Positions 11,212 to 22,173 of a stretch of 64,000 nt of DNA are shown here, one piece after another. The position numbers and the translations under genes were made by a program. The notes beneath the pieces were generated by a model. That model ran no database searches. It saw nothing but the letters and a program-made list of their open reading frames with translations, and was not told the origin of the DNA. The DNA lies in the NCBI RefSeq assembly GCF_018812025.1, contig NC_063054.1:28968356-29032355 (forward strand), given 5' to 3'. Positions within the stretch are counted from its first letter, which is position 1, and every line of letters begins with the position of its first letter. The stretch comes from Megalobrama amblycephala (lineage: Eukaryota > Chordata > Actinopteri > Cypriniformes > Xenocyprididae).

Positions 11212-11960
11212 AGCCAAAACATTGTGACTAGGTGAAGTGAATATCGTTGATCATCTCCTAACAAAGACCACATATTAAGGTTTGGGTAGCTTAGATGGTA
11301 AGCAAACAATCAGTTCTCATAATTAATGTGTTGGATGCAGGAGAAATGGACAGGAATAAAGATCTGAGTGACTTTGAAAAGGGCCAAATTCTTATGGCAA
11401 GGCTACTGGGACAGAGTATCTTTAAATGGCAAGGCTTTTGGGTTGCTTCCGGTCAGCAGTGGTGAGAATTTGCCAACAGTGGTCCAAGGAGGGACAAACC
11501 ACAAACCGGCAACAGGTTGTTGGGCGCCCAAAGTTCATCGATGCACGAGGGCAACGAAGGCTATCCTGTTTACTGTGGCACAAGTCACACAACATTTTAA
11601 TGATGGTTATGGGAGGAATGTGTCACAACACACAGTGCATCACATTCGTATGGCGATGCATAGCCACAGACCAATCAAAGTGCCTATGATGACCCCTGTT
11701 CACCATTGAAAGCCCCTACGTGAGCGTCGAAACTGGAACTTGAAGCAGTAGAAAAAAGTTGCCTGGTCTGATGAGTCCCGTTTTCTTTTACATCAAGTGG
11801 ACAGCTGTGTACATGTGTGTCATTTACCTGGGGAAGTGATGGCAGCAGGATGCACTGTGGGATGACATCAAGCCAATGGAGAGAGTGTGATGCTCTGGGC
11901 AATGCTCTGCTGGGAAACCCTGGGTCCAGAAACAGTGACTATTTCAACATTTATGGATTG
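11212..11960 (+). pseudogene. Tc1-like transposon, decayed and 3'-truncated
   Basis: The left end, TACACTGATGAGCCAAAACA, resembles the terminus of the second Tc1-like element at 36822. The transposase remnant starts at ATG 11345 ([20 protein letters not shown]). It continues after a frame change with the HTH-like part [20 protein letters not shown] and GRPKFIDARGQRR, and reaches WSDESRFLLH, the first catalytic Asp region, near 11768. At least two further frameshifts are needed. Sequence ends around 11960, before the second Asp and the Glu, and no right terminus is present. It is non-functional. Confidence 0.85.
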
Positions 11961-12015
11961 GTCTTATTTAGTTCCTTTGTGCTGTGCCTCGCTGTAATCC
12001 AGATTTTTGCTTTTT

Positions 12016-12975
12016 TTAAAGGTGCCCTAGAACCAGTTTTTACAAGATGTAATATAAGTCTAAGGTGCCCCCTGAATGTGTCTGTGAAGTTTCAGCTCAA
12101 AATACCCCATAGATTTATTTTAATTAATTTTTTTAACTGCCTATTTTGGGGCATCATTAACTATGCACCAATTCAGGCTGCGGCCCCTTTAAATCACACG
12201 CTCCCTGCCCCCCGAGCTCTCGACTATAATACAGTGCATTTACAAAGTTCACACAGCTAATATAACCCTCAAATGGATCTTTACAAGATGTTCGTCATGC
12301 GTACTGCATGCATGCGTCGGATCATGTGAGTATAGTATTTATTTGGATGTTTACATTTGATTCTGAATGAGTTTGAGGCTGTGCTCCATGGCTAAAGATA
12401 ACATTACACACTGTTGGAGAGATTTATGAAGAAGTTGTGTTTATGCATTATACAGACTGCAAGTGTTTAAAAATGAAAATAGCGACGGCTCTCTTGTCTC
12501 CGTAAATACAGTAAGAAACGATGGTAACTTTAACCACATTTAACAACATTAGCAAAACATGCTAACGACAATTTACAAATATCACTAAAAATGTCATGTA
12601 ATCATGGATCATGTCAGTTATTATTGCTCCATCTGCAATTTTTCGCTATTGTTCTTGCTTGCTTACCTAGTCTGAAGATTCAGCTGTGCACAGCTCCAGA
12701 TGTTAATACTGGCTGCCCTTGTGTAATGCCTTGAACATGGGCTGGCATATGCAAATATTGGGGTCATACATATTAATGATCCCGACTGTTACGTAACAGT
12801 CGGTGTTATGTTGAGATTCGCCTGTTCTTCGGAGGTCTTTTAAACAAATGAGATTTACACAAGAAGGAGGAAACAATGGTGTTTGAGACTCACTGTATGT
12901 CATTTCCATGTACTGAACTGTTGTTATTCAACTATGCCAAGGTAAATTCAATTTTTGATTTTAGGGCACCTTTAA
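12016..12975 (-). mobile_element. TTAA-flanked non-autonomous element, family 1, copy 1
   Basis: It is bounded by TTAA at 12016-12019 and 12972-12975, with ends AGGTGCCCTAGA and the complement of TTTTAGGGCACCT. It lies in inverse orientation to the other six copies in the window. Inside is the palindromic core GTTACGTAAC at 12788-12797, within a 22-base perfect palindrome, and an octamer ATGCAAAT at 12749-12756. No transposase is encoded; short frames through it are conserved only because the DNA is. Confidence 0.85.
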
Positions 12976-13389
12976 TGAAAAAGCTTTTACAAAATCAAAA
13001 TATGTGTTGCAATGACGATAAACAAGGAACAGAAATTGAATGTATATCTGATTTGTTGTTTCTGTCGGCTTCATGCGGATACAGTTTAAATATGCAACTT
13101 CGCTGGATAACAAATGCATAAAAGCGAATAAATGGATATAAACAAATGCAAATAGATGACATTATACAGTTGGGTCAGATTTGCGTGTGTTTTAGTCACC
13201 ATTGTTTTAGTTACTACTAATGTTAGCATCCTCTTAAGCCTCCACAGCAAACATAGGCTGGTCTCCACTAATGCAGCATCTAGTCAACAAACTAATTACT
13301 TAAGTAAAATGAAAACATGTACTGTAGTGTACTGTGTAACATACCGCTTTGTTGTCTACATTTTAAAGTGTCCCGCTCTGTGCAGCGCG

Positions 13390-13957
13390 CTAGTCTGGGT
13401 GCCAGCCCGAACCCCGCCCACAACATTTTTTGGACGGGAAGTTCGGTCTGGACTCGATCCATTGTGGAGTAATTATGCTCGGCTCCCAGAAGGCCGAGCC
13501 AATCAAATTGCCAGGGCGGGCTTTAATCGATGATGGACAGGCTATCTGCGGTTACGTAACCACCCACGTCATCAAAGAGCGCTTGGGTTGAATTGGTTTT
13601 CACCCACGATGACTGCAGTTGGAGAAGTAAGATGTTTAGATTCCGCTATCACGTCTGTAATAAAAGAAATCGACAGCGCATTAATTTTAAAAGACGAACA
13701 AAGAACCGCAATCAAGGCATTTGTCGATGGGAAAGATGTGTTTGCCGTCCTTCCAACAGGATTCGGCAAAAGTTTAAGTACAAGTTCAACATACGTCACT
13801 TACTGCGTTGCTCTGATTGGTTGTTGGTCTATCCAATTGAGTGCAGAGTTTTTTTTTTTTTACTGGTTCGGTTAAGACACGCCCCATAATTCAAGTGCAA
13901 TGGAGCAGTATCAGACTCACATTCTGCCTAGAATATGAGTATGACGAAGTCAGGCTA
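13390..13957 (+). mobile_element. TIR element with a 7-8-bp target duplication carrying a helicase fragment
   Basis: GCAGCGCG occurs at 13382-13389 and again at 13958-13965, bracketing a 568-bp insert whose ends are CTAGTCTGGG and, inverted, CTAGCCTGAC. If the final G belongs to the element, the duplication is 7 bp (CAGCGCG). The insert contains a CpG-rich promoter-like left part with another GTTACGTAAC (13551-13560) and a short helicase-like coding fragment. It looks like an internally deleted derivative of a larger transposon. Confidence 0.7.
13588..13779 (+). pseudogene. RecQ-like helicase N-terminal fragment (Walker A) inside a TIR element
   Basis: The frame from ATG 13588 or ATG 13609 encodes a piece ending in LKDEQRTAIKAFVDGKDVFA followed by VLPTGFGKSL. 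Q-x(n)-AI followed by GKDVF and PTGxGKS is the arrangement of the Q motif and motif I (ATP-binding Walker A) of RecQ-type superfamily-2 helicases. Immediately after GKSL the frame becomes meaningless and a T-tract follows, so all remaining helicase motifs are missing. It is a truncated relic, probably of a helicase gene carried by the parent transposon. Confidence 0.7.
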
Positions 13958-13965
13958 GCAGCGCG

Positions 13966-16299
13966 CAGCTTCATGTGTCAAAACAAACTCTATGAGGCAT
14001 CAGTGAGTTTTTATTTCGCCTCTAGAGGCCGCTCTCGTGCTGTTTAATGACAGCACACTCTTTTCCAGCAACGGACGCTACCTGGAAAAATATATAATCA
14101 ACTTGCAGTCTGTGTTCTTCCGACTTTATTTTGTAGTAAGTAACGAAAATGCTTTGGGGAAATGTATCGGAGTAAAAGTATACATTTTATTTAGGAAATG
14201 TAGTTTAGCAAAAGTAAAAGTTGACATTAATATAAAAACTCAAGTAAAGTAACGTTACAGATTCTCCCAAAAAATACTCAAGTAGCCTACTGTAACGAAG
14301 TATTATTACTTTGTTACATTACACCACTAGTTGCAGCAGCTCAGTATAGAGTATTACATGTAGTAAAAGTGCAGCAGAAAAGGCTTTCACAGTCTAGAAG
14401 AGATAAACTGATGTTTGGGAAGAAAAGTAGGTCCTCGGGACATTTTCATTAAGCCTCCTCTCAGCTCAAGCCAGCCCAGACACGGGTGGGTACCTCTTCC
14501 ATGTCCTCACACATCCAGTTGGGCTTATGGACACAGTTAATGTGACGCCTTCAGGGAGTTCTGGAAGTGCAGTGAGTAAAAGATGAAGGTGGAAGCAGTA
14601 ACGTCCTGATGCAACCAGCCACTGTACGCTGACGACAGCGTGGCTCTCTCGAGGTAGCGCCAGAGTTGTAGAGTGGTGATTCAAAATGTGCTAATAGCCT
14701 GACGGAGGCCCAGAGAGAAGTCGAATCTTGTTACACCCACACTCACACTGTGCTCATTATCACCCATAACACTAGAGGAGCAGCGACAAAATGAGGGAGG
14801 TTACACATGCATCTAATAAGCAGATTTGTAAATGTCCATTTTATAAACATGTGTAAGAAGACATGCAATCCGTGAGTTGTTCTTTATGCACAAATGCAAT
14901 ACACCTTGAAATGCAATGTAAAAGCTTTGGATAAAACCATCTGCCAAATGTATTTAAAAAGCTCCAAAAAAATATGCACAGCTGCATGTTTAATATGTTA
15001 TTATTCCACTTACTCATGCAAAAAGCACTTACATATTACAAGAGAGTGACTTAGCTAAAACATTTCCATAATTTACAGAACTCATTACAAGATAATCCAA
15101 AATCCTTGCATTTCCTTTTCTTTTCTTTTTTAACAAAACTCTCAGTAAAGGGTGTTAAAGTCACGATAAAACAAAAGTAGTGACTTGATCTTTTCTTCCG
15201 TGTTGACTAAATGACTCTATAAGTCCATTAAGTCCATTGTTTCTCCGTAATGGTATTTTAATTAAAGATTACGAGGTCATTTTTTAAAAAGTAAAAAATA
15301 ATATAAATTAAGATATATTTACTTACTATAAAACTTTGTTTGCAATATAATCAATAACATGCATTTAGAAAATAGATTGGTTGAAATAGGTTTTTAATGG
15401 GTATTAGAAGAAAAGATAAAGGAAAAGGTAAAAACAAAAATTGAAAAAAAAAATGCAGAAAAAAGATTCTAAGTGAAATAATAGAATGAAATAATTTGAT
15501 AAATAATTGCATATTGTTGATTGATTCAGGAGAGCAAAAGCAAAGGTTTTTTCCACATTAAAAGAACCAATTAACAAAAAAGTTACTCAAGTGGCATATA
15601 TTATTATTAGCAGTGTAACCTCATTGCTTATTATGTATGTATAACCTTCATTGAATGTGGTCGGAATCCATCCCAGACCACCTCCAAATGTTTTCGATGA
15701 TCCAAACATTATCACAATGTATCTTTAGTGAATATACATGCAAATTTTTTTTATGGCAAAGTGCAATCCGATTGTGATTAGCTCACCAAAAACACTAATA
15801 TAGGCCCACTCAATCCAGCTACCTGCTTCTCAAGCAATTACTGCTTCTGTATAGTATTGATTATCAGTGCATTTCCATCAAGATGAACTTGCAGCATGCC
15901 TAAGGACACTAGTTAATAGTCTAGAGCAGCTGTATTCAAAATCAAAAGGCAGACAGCTGGCTTCACTAACCACTTAAATTAAATAGCACAGGCCATGAGT
16001 GAATGCAGGGGAAACGGAGCAAAATAACAAAAGACACAAAGAGTGGAGCAACAGAGGAGAGGAGGGATGAGTTCTGCGAGCATTGTGGGCTGAAGATAAA
16101 GTGCTGATCCAGCAGACAGTGTCCTACACAGATTGGCTCATGCGATGGACAAATTAGAGCAGTGCCCAGACACATGGTGCAGCTCCAGCGGGGTTTGACT
16201 TTGCAAGGCCTGTGGTGCATTTGATTTAAACACTCACTTAAAGAAATTGGAATAAAGAGTCTGATCTTCTGAAAGGCCTATTCTTACACATGTGGTATA
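13966..16299. other. Intergenic DNA, no gene seen
   Basis: Around 14130-14335 is a degenerate dispersed repeat (AAGTAACG, AGTAAAAGT and TACTTTGTTAC motifs in alternating order) of a kind common in fish. The rest is AT-rich with A-tracts and no supported exons. Confidence 0.5.
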
Positions 16300-16482
16300 C
16301 TTGGAACACAAAAGAAGATTTAGCAGAATGTACAAGATGCTTTGTGACCATGCTATGAATGGGAACAGCCATGGTCACCATTCACAATCTGCAAGTTGAC
16401 TGTTCCAAAAAAAAGTGGTTTAGAACAATATGAAGGAAAGTTAATGATGAAAGAAGTGTTTTGGGTGAAATATTCCTTTTGA
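16300..16482. repeat. Degenerate MITE remnant
   Basis: GGAACACAAAAGAAGATTT on the left and GTGTTTTGGGTGAAATATTCC on the right resemble the inner and outer ends of the TGAACTATCCC-type MITEs seen elsewhere in the window. The middle has a small inverted repeat around the ATGGTCACCATTC sequence. The ends are too eroded to fix exact borders. Confidence 0.45.
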
Positions 16483-18662
16483 AATTTAGGAGTATAAATG
16501 TCTTTTGTTTTTATTTTAGCGCATTATCAAAATAAAAATCAAGTAGTGTCTGCTTTCAGTGCCCATATTTATCTGATTTATGTTTTATTAAATGCTTTAC
16601 TTTGATGCATCAAATGAAAAATGCATTAAACAATTAAAGAATCATGCATAAAACAATATGTTCCAATCATAGAGTAAAATAAAATAAACCGATTTTAATA
16701 TTTAAGTGGAAAATAATAAAAAAGAAAAAAGACGATGATTTTGCATTGTATCCTGCTTTCAGAAAACTGCATTTTGCCAGTGAGATAACATTCTGAGACT
16801 CAAACAGAAAATGAACAGTGTCATCTAGTGGTTGCTTCAATAAGGACAACTTTCACTGTGATCTCATAGAAATGTACCAATCTCTATTGATCAAATCAAT
16901 AATCAATCACAACCAAAAGAAAATAACGACAGCTGTCAGGTTGCATTTTCCTTTGTAGTCGATTTAAACATCCCTGAACAGATAGTAAAATCCATTAAAG
17001 TTTGCACTGTGTGTGTAAATTAAGTTTATGACTTCTGGTGACCCATGCTAATGACAAATTCCCATTTAAATAAGATTTTAAATTTGTCTTTCTTTAAATT
17101 TTGATGAACACAGCAGACTACCATCATCCTCCCTTAGCATTGTATTTACTTGCCTGCATTTAACCAGAGAGCCTATCAGTATAGCCTTGTTTAGACAGCG
17201 CTGGTAGTTAATCAGTAGGCACTCTACTTAATACTGTCAGTGTACAGCAGTAGCACTGTCAGAAACAAATCCTTACAGAGTGCTGTGTTGGGTGTTTCAC
17301 TGATGGCAAAGGATCAATGAGTGATCATGGGTAAATCAATATTCTCTGGGGCCCTGCAAAAAAAGTGAACTCTACGCCTGTGGTTTGGAACAGAAATCAC
17401 CTCATTTCAATAATCAGCCATTCAGAAAATCTCTAAAGTAGTCTTTAAAGATGCATAAAAAGATGAATATATAAAGAAATACGTGTATTGGTGGCAATAA
17501 GTGCTATGCTATAAGTGATGTAAGATCTCTGAGCTCTGTGCACTTTTGTGCCAAGGATTTGTCTTCCCCTTTTGACATAAATGCGATCAAAAGGTGATCT
17601 GTACAGCTTAGAAATTCTCATGGGAGCTTGTCACCAGCTTTAAAGATTGTCACAATGTTACTAGGTGGAAAGCCATTCTCGAAATGTCAGGAGGCTCTAA
17701 CATGTCAGATGAAAATAAAAGCATTTCTTCACATAATATCACAAAGTCATTTTGAACATGAATGAGCAAAAGATGAGTGTAATGGGCCTCACCAATGGCA
17801 TTCTTGATTTACCTTTAGAGACAAAATGGTAAACAAATACCTGACTGGAGAAATGAACATGTTATTGACTTCAAATGGCTTAAATGGGTCATTAATTGAG
17901 AAATCAACTTTTCCTGGAGGCCTACAAGTGGACTTGTTGCCTTTAACCACTTGACATCATGTCACAATACATTGCATACTGGCTTGTTTATGTTCATGCA
18001 CGCTAAATTGGATTACCAGAAATGAGATTTGATCATGATCAAAAATAAGTTAAGACTGTGAGGATCATATATTCAATTGTGATTTCTCTAAACAAAGCAC
18101 ATAGTGATCTTCTTTCTGGGATGCAAATTTTCTGCAACACAAAACTGAACAGATACCACAATCTCAACCGTTTTCTACTTGCTTAGTTCAGTGGCTGGTT
18201 GCATAAACTGCTAAGTCTAGTCTTACAAGTTAGTCATCAATTTTTTTTCTTTAAGACTGTTCATAACTTTTTTAAATCAGTTACATAAAAACTTAGATTG
18301 GTCTAATTTGATACCGAAAAGTAAGACTGATTACCCCAAACTAATTGTTAGTTGGTCATACTAGTTCTTAAGACACAGTCTTAACATAATGGCTATGTTT
18401 ATGCAATTGGCCCCTGGAACTAGAACTCTGTAAGTATAGAAACGGCGCCCTCTGGTGACTGGGATGAGAATATATGAGTATATGGACCAATGAACAACTG
18501 AATTGTGCTGATATGTCTGTCAATAAAATGTGTGAAATGTAAAACAACAACAACAACAAAAACTAGATCTCGAAATAGGCCCGAAAATATTGGTATTTCA
18601 GCTAAAGCACAAACAGCCAAACAACACTTTTTTAAAAAACAAAAATCTATTGGTTGATTATC
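16483..18662. other. Intergenic DNA, no gene seen
   Basis: No exon-like frame was found. The segment at about 17328-17460 (GGGTAAATCAATATTCTC ... TCTTTAAAGATGCATAAA) recurs in shorter form at about 21137-21240. Confidence 0.5.
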
Positions 18663-19565
18663 TTAAAGGTACAATTTGTAAGATATTCACAGTAAAATAT
18701 CCAAAAACCACTAGGCTAGTGTTATATATTTTGTCCAGCTGATTACTAACAATATCTCTAATGTTTTCAACTACTTGTAAATCATGAGAAAATTCCCATT
18801 CTAAACAGTGACATGTGGCAGTGCAGTCGCCTGTCAATGACGTCAGTTACCCTTTGTTACCGCCTTTACTGACGTAGAAACCACATGACAACAGTGTCGT
18901 GGACAAAGGCGGAAGTAGTGTCTAGCGTCCAGCAAACCACTAGCTTGCTTCAAGCAGTTCCTTATTTACTTCTTATACGTTTTATGGTGGATTGTGTTAC
19001 TTATTTATGGAACATAATTACTGTTTACCATCTGCCGCTGGTTCTGTCGACAAGGACAGCTCCCGTAAACGTAAGCGTACGGGCCAACCAAACGACCCAA
19101 GAAGAGTTTGGGACAAGAGGAGAGAAAGAGCGAGGATCAATATCGGTGTGGCATTTTCTAGATGGAGAGAGCTTCGCGACAAACTTCACCTAGAAAGAGA
19201 TGCCGATCTCGATTGTGTTTTACTCGACAGGTGAGTTGTTTTGATTCGTATCTTTACAGAAAACGTATGCCATTCTAACGATCAACACGATTAGTTTTAT
19301 GGGGCATACACGCCAAACGCGGGGCATCGCGTCTCTAGACTCGTGCGAGGACGCGTCTGATCCATAGTTTATACATTTATAAAACTTTACCTCATCCGTT
19401 AAATCCATGATTTATCTTTCCGTCTGATTGATGGCCGTCAGTGGTTGGGTAGAAGACAACAAATCCCATTATTCCACGCACCTTCTTAGCGTCATCAAAT
19501 CACGCGATTGTTATTGTTTTGGTAGTGCACCCTCTAGTGTCAGGTCCTACAAATTGTACCTTTAA
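18663..19565 (+). mobile_element. TTAA-flanked 903-bp element with an internal exon-like ORF
   Basis: TTAA at 18663-18666 and 19562-19565 bracket near-perfect inverted ends, AGGTACAATTTGTAAGA and the complement of TCCTACAAATTGTACCT. The middle is relatively CG-rich and carries a basic-domain ORF ending in a splice donor. It may be an internally deleted derivative of a larger transposon that kept its first coding exon. Confidence 0.75.
18992..19230 (+). CDS. Basic-domain ORF ending at a GTGAGT donor (transposon-derived exon)
   Basis: The frame from ATG 18992 runs to a consensus donor GTGAGT at 19231, with no stop before it. It contains a strongly basic stretch, DSSRKRKRTGQPND, then RRVWDKRRERARINIGVAF and SRWRELRDKLHLERDADLD, ending in CVLLDR. 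From general knowledge of fish genomes, a similar RxNIGxAFxRWRxLR...VxLLD module precedes transposon-like uncharacterised proteins. A DNA-binding role is an inference from charge only. No downstream exon is present within the element. An overlapping alternative frame from 18885 lacks these properties. Confidence 0.5.
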
Positions 19566-19952
19566 GCAGATGGGTCAGGCAGAGAAATCAATTATGAAGT
19601 ATTGATTTATGAAATGTTGATTCCTTCGTCATAAGGGGACATTTAAAAAAAAAAAAAAGTTCATGTTTGGTGAATAAATCTGTGTAAATTAAAAAAGTGT
19701 GTCCTTTCATTTTGGGAAACGTTTACTTTTACTCTACGATATTCCAAAGCATAATAGGCTCTAAGCTTTTAGTTGACAACATTTCAGAAAAACATGCTGT
19801 TCCTGAGCCTGGAATAGTGAAAAAGACCTGATAAAGATGTCCGATTTGTGTGAATGAATCATTCTTTTGAGCTGATTCTTTTTAATGAACAATTTGATTC
19901 ACAAATCACTTTGAATGATTAATTTAAATTCAGCTGATCCAGTTGCACTGAT

Positions 19953-20635
19953 TTAAAGGATTAGTTCACTTTCAAATGTTTCAAATGTTTCTGACAAAGA
20001 CAATCAGAGAAATATTAATAAATATTCTGACGCATCCAAGCTTTATAATGGCAGTATGCATTACCAAACGAGTATGAGCTGAAGAAAGTGTCTCCATCCA
20101 CATCCATCCATCATAAACATATTCCACACGGCTCCAGAGGGATAATAAAGGCCTTCTGAAGCAAAGAGATGCGTTTGTGTAAAAAAAAAAAACATATTTA
20201 ACAAGTTATGAAGTCAAATATGTAGCTTCCGCCAGACCACCTTCCATATTCAAAATAAGTTGAATAGGGAAGGCGTAGGACGTACAGCGTAACCTTTTTG
20301 AAGAATACGGAAGGCAGTCTGAAGTTATTACTTCATAACTTGTTAAATACAGTTTTTTTTTTTACACAAACGCATCGCTTCGCTTCAGAATGCCTTTATT
20401 AACCCTCTGGAGCCGTGTGGAATATGTTTATGATGGATGGATGTGGATGGAAACACTTTCTTCAGCTCATACTCATTTGGTAACGCATAGGCCTACTGCC
20501 ATTATAAAGCTCGGATGCTTCAGGATATTTATTAATATATGTACAATTGTGTTCGTCAGAAACAAGAAAGTCATATACACCTAGGATGGCTTGAGGGTGA
20601 GTAAAGCTTGGGCTAATTTTCATTTGAATGCTGAA
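19953..20635. mobile_element. Palindromic MITE (GGATTAGTTCACTTT ends)
   Basis: The left end reads AAAGGATTAGTTCACTTTC. The two halves are inverted copies: CATCCACATCCATCCATCAT near 20095 pairs with ATGATGGATGGATGTGGATG near 20431, and TTTACACAAACGCATC near 20362 pairs with GATGCGTTTGTGTAAA near 20169. The right outer end is eroded. It is related to the elements at 52301-52817 and 61223-61610. It has no coding capacity. Confidence 0.75.
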
Positions 20636-21019
20636 TGACACAAACCGTTTTTGACATCTCCAGGGCTTTTTTTAAAAACTACAGATCATACTTCTGCATT
20701 TTTGTGTCCCTGTCTCCAGACAGCTGGATCGAGCAGTATGTCCATGTTGCCTGTAAGTGCCAAATTCCACAATGTGCTACTGCATGGTTCAAGTGGCTGC
20801 CATAAACTCTAGAAATGCCATAGAAAATTTCAAACAACTACTAAGAGTGGATCTGTAAGACGTCTGTCTGTGCACTTGGACTCAAAATAATACTTTTCTC
20901 TTGAGAAGACAGAAACACCTTACAAAAGGTCCTTACATTAATTCTCCCTAGAGTGATGCAGCAGGTCTGAAATGACTCGCAGGCAAGTGCTCTAGAATAC
21001 AGCGAGGCCTGCTTGCACC

Positions 21020-21401
21020 AGATAAGGTAATACCTGTAAAGTGTTGTGCAAGGTTCAGGATGCCAAATTGCTCCAGGTGGTCCCAGACCCCCAAAGAGGG
21101 ATCTGTACACGGCTGTAGTAAATGGACACACATTTCATGGGTAAATCAATATGCTCTGGGACCCTGCAACCTGCAATCACCTCATTTCAATAAACAGCCA
21201 ATCAGAAAATCTCTAAATTAGTCTTTAAAGATGCATAAACTGCAAATACAAATTAATGCCACCGTTGAATGCCTAAAAAAGAAACTTCAGATAAGGTAAT
21301 ACCTGAAAAGTGTTCTGCAGGTTCAGGATGCCAAATTGCTCCTGATGGTTCCAGACCCACAAAGAGGGATCTGCACTCGGCTGTAGTAAATTGACACACA
21401 C
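21020..21401 (+). repeat. Local direct duplication, unit about 111 bp, offset about 271 bp
   Basis: The segment starting GATAAGGTAATACCTG at 21020 and ending GTAGTAAATGGACACACA at about 21131 recurs with about a dozen differences at 21291-21401. The DNA between them (21137-21240) is itself a shorter copy of 17328-17460. No coding frame explains the conservation. These look like segmental copies of an unrecognised dispersed repeat. Confidence 0.7.
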
Positions 21402-22173
21402 TATTCAACCTGTCTCACACTCTCATTCATCACTTTTATTGTCCTTAATGATAAGAGGAAAATGCAAAAAAAAAAAAAGGCATACACTAAAAGGTTTCTA
21501 ACACATTTAGTTGAGAGCTAAATGACTAAACATCTTCCGTAATGGCCCACAAATTTGTGGTATGTATAAATATGAATGACACTGTGGGCTGGTATAACCC
21601 TGTGGGTAGATTTGATGGAAATTTTATAGCATTATAAAATTGAAACAATATCATCTATCTCTACTGCATAACTGTGATACAGGTTAAGGTATACTATTAA
21701 AGTATGCTGCTGTGTGAGGTCAGAGACAGTCTTGCAGCACATCAATGATAACATACAGGCTGTGCAGTGTTGATAGCTCATGGGTATTATTCATCTGCCT
21801 GTATGAACCGTATGGACAATGAATATGCAACAAAACTACCATAGATAAAAACTTTATTACAAAAATACACCCACTGTAAAATATGGTTGAAAACAAAACT
21901 TTTGCTTATATTGACAATAAAACTTTCGCTTATAATATATCATACAGAGTATGAAGGATCCATATACTCAGTTCTGATTATCATAAAACAAGAGCGTGAA
22001 AGACATTCTGTTTATCTTTTATTAACTATTATAAACTACATGCCAACACAACTACTGCTCCCTATTCTATTCTGTGATTAGATTTTGGCCAAGTGAAAAG
22101 ACTTTTATTTGTCTTTGTCAGGAAATTAAGGAAAATCTAGTTGATGGACCCCTAACTAATACGTCAAATTACA
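21402..22173. other. Intergenic DNA, no gene seen
   Basis: AT-rich sequence with no supported exon, leading to the foldback element. Confidence 0.5.
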
